Shown here: positions 29,919 through 30,903 of the stretch, in pieces | How the letters are laid out: each line of letters starts with the position of its first letter | Position numbering within the stretch: the first letter of the stretch is position 1 | Source of the DNA: CALCTE01 sp045627885 | GTDB taxonomy: Bacteria; Bacillota; Clostridia; Oscillospirales; CAG-272 | Assembly: GCA_045627885.1 (NCBI GenBank) | Contig: JAZQOM010000047.1 | Coordinates: 1 to 30,903, forward strand | DNA: 30,903 nucleotides | Reading direction: 5' to 3' | Made by a program: the position numbers and the translations under genes | Notes under the pieces: model-generated | Databases searched by the model: none | What the model was told of the DNA's origin: nothing | The model's input: the letters and a program-made list of their open reading frames with translations, nothing else

Positions 29919-30903
29919 TCAGTTATTCTCTTTGCTTGCCTTTTTTTTGAAGAAAACCAGAACAAGTCCGAGTATTGCCAAGAAAGCAGTTGCAATCCAA
30001 ACTATGGTGTTCGATGCAACATCGCCGGTCTGCTCGGGAATCTCCCATACTGCATATACATAGCCTTCTGCGGGAACGACATTTGCCTGCTTGTAGGTAT
30101 CGCCGATAGAATAATCAACTATTCCGCTTGCGGCATTCTCGGGATTCATTGCCCATCCTTTGAGGATGGCGCCTTCCTTCTTGACCGACTTGTCGGCAAT
30201 CTTTGTGCTCTTGGTGTACTTCATTGTATCGTCAAGCAAATCTTCGCTTTCTGCGCCTTCACCGATGATATAATGGAGAACCGCGGTCTTCTCGTTCCAC
30301 TTTACATAGATGTTTGCGGGCTCGCTCAAAGGCTTTGAGGGGTCAAAGGGAGTTTTGTAATCGGGGTCTGTGTAGAAGCCGTCAAAATCATATCCCTCGG
30401 GCTCGGCAACATCATCACTCGGAGTATCGCCTATCTCGATGTAGTCTTCATCGCTGCCGGACTTGGGGCCTTCGTAATCGATGTAGTTTACTTTAACTTT
30501 CCACTTTGCGAATACGGTGGTTTCCGCCGTTACTGCGTTATTGAAATTATAGGGAGCGCTGAATGTGTTGTCTACATACCAGCCATCGAATTCGTAACCT
30601 TCCTCGGTGAGAGCCTGAGGCTCAACAGCCTTGCTGCCGTAGTTGACATCCTGGTCTGTGGGCTTTGTGCCGTGTCCCATATTGTCGAACTTGAACGGTA
30701 CTGTGTCAATCTCGAAGTTAGCGTAGTAGGTAGCATCTTCGTAAAGATTTGTCGACTCGTTTGCGGAGGGCTTGAAGTAGAGGTTAGTGCCGACTTCATT
30801 GCCGTCTTTGTCAGTCCAGTTGATGAAGTGGTAGTGCTCATCGGGAGTAGCCGTAGAGCCGTTGTGGTTACCGGAGATAACATCAACATTTTCGGTAGCA
30901 ACA
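29919..30903 (-). CDS. Cell-surface protein with InlB/Flg_new-like repeats, C-terminal part (5' end outside window)
   Basis: The C-terminal 328 or so residues of a larger surface protein whose start lies off the right edge; the frame stays open to 30903. It contains beta-rich repeats of the Listeria-Bacteroides (Flg_new/InlB B) kind, seen as GYEFDGWYVDNTFSAPYNF, TVFAKWKVKV, GYDFDGFYTDPDYKTPFD and IYVKWNE, plus earlier ATYYANFE and YHFINWTDKDG. The C-terminus has PEQTGDVASN, then a membrane span (TIVWIATAFLAILGLVLVFF) and KKKASKENN, a layout like a sortase sorting signal with an LPxTG-like but imperfect motif. Such proteins are usually wall-anchored adhesins; partner and role are unknown. An internal methionine at 30680 is not the true start. 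Confidence 0.85.
   Translation of the reverse strand, partial: VATENVDVISGNHNGSTATPDEHYHFINWTDKDGNEVGTNLYFKPSANESTNLYEDATYYANFEIDTVPFKFDNMGHGTKPTDQDVNYGSKAVEPQALTEEGYEFDGWYVDNTFSAPYNFNNAVTAETTVFAKWKVKVNYIDYEGPKSGSDEDYIEIGDTPSDDVAEPEGYDFDGFYTDPDYKTPFDPSKPLSEPANIYVKWNEKTAVLHYIIGEGAESEDLLDDTMKYTKSTKIADKSVKKEGAILKGWAMNPENAASGIVDYSIGDTYKQANVVPAEGYVYAVWEIPEQTGDVASNTIVWIATAFLAILGLVLVFFKKKASKENN

Noticed and set aside
1..30903. tRNA genes, phage genes, insertion sequences or attachment sites
   Set aside because: No tRNA T-loop signature in a cloverleaf context, transposase, integrase or flanking inverted repeat was found on reading either strand.

Overview
The window looks like chromosomal core DNA from an anaerobic, spore-forming member of the Clostridia (Bacillota), probably a gut-type lineage near Oscillospirales or Christensenellales. 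Supporting points are spoIVA with a sigma-E-like promoter, purine-rich Shine-Dalgarno sites, strong TTGACA/TATAAT promoters, a MecA-type Clp adaptor, a DUF1292 protein, an archaeal/eukaryotic-type ProS, and a long clostridial-type PRPP synthetase. Base composition looks like mid-40s % GC by eye; it was not computed. I saw no phage, insertion sequence, CRISPR array or tRNA gene.

Layout. 1-1933 (minus): the 5' part of RNase P RNA, then a zinc/manganese-type ABC importer (znuC-znuB) with no binding protein. 2066-4546 (plus): a secreted protein with a duplicated dockerin-like tail, closely followed by an ADP-ribose-type Nudix hydrolase and dUTPase, ending at a terminator. 4557-6093: spoIVA. 6225-8827 (minus): an exopolysaccharide control operon, cpsB-cpsC-cpsD (PHP phosphatase, Wzz-type activator, tyrosine kinase); activator and kinase carry nearly the same YGKYG-rich tail. 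8839-11001 (plus, divergent): an HprK/PEPCK-like P-loop protein, a PqqD-like protein, an unanchored S26-type peptidase and an unknown single-span membrane protein.

11057-12735 (minus): prs and a small DUF378 membrane protein. 12737-17101 (plus): trmB-hslO-comF, a DUF1292 gene, an approximately 200-nt structured non-coding RNA, a metallo-beta-lactamase-fold hydrolase and an AlkZ-related protein. 17106-17696 (minus): a mecA-like gene. 17877-24381 (plus): an oligopeptide ABC importer, oppBCDF plus a separately promoted lipoprotein binding gene. Two proteins here are unusual: OppC has about 190 extra extracellular residues containing an internal repeat, and the binding protein appears circularly permuted, its normal C-terminal lobe segment lying right after the signal peptide. 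24424-25727: an MFS transporter. 25731-28234 (minus): pyridoxal kinase, Xaa-Pro peptidase and a YqeG-type HAD phosphatase. 28264-29812 (plus): proS. 29824-30903 (minus): the C-terminal part of a surface protein with InlB/Flg_new-like repeats and a sorting-signal-like tail.

The strongest leads are the permuted OppA with the enlarged OppC, the kinase/PqqD/peptidase cassette beside the capsule-control genes, the shared tyrosine-rich tails, and the structured RNA downstream of comF. All functional statements come from reading motifs; no database search was possible.
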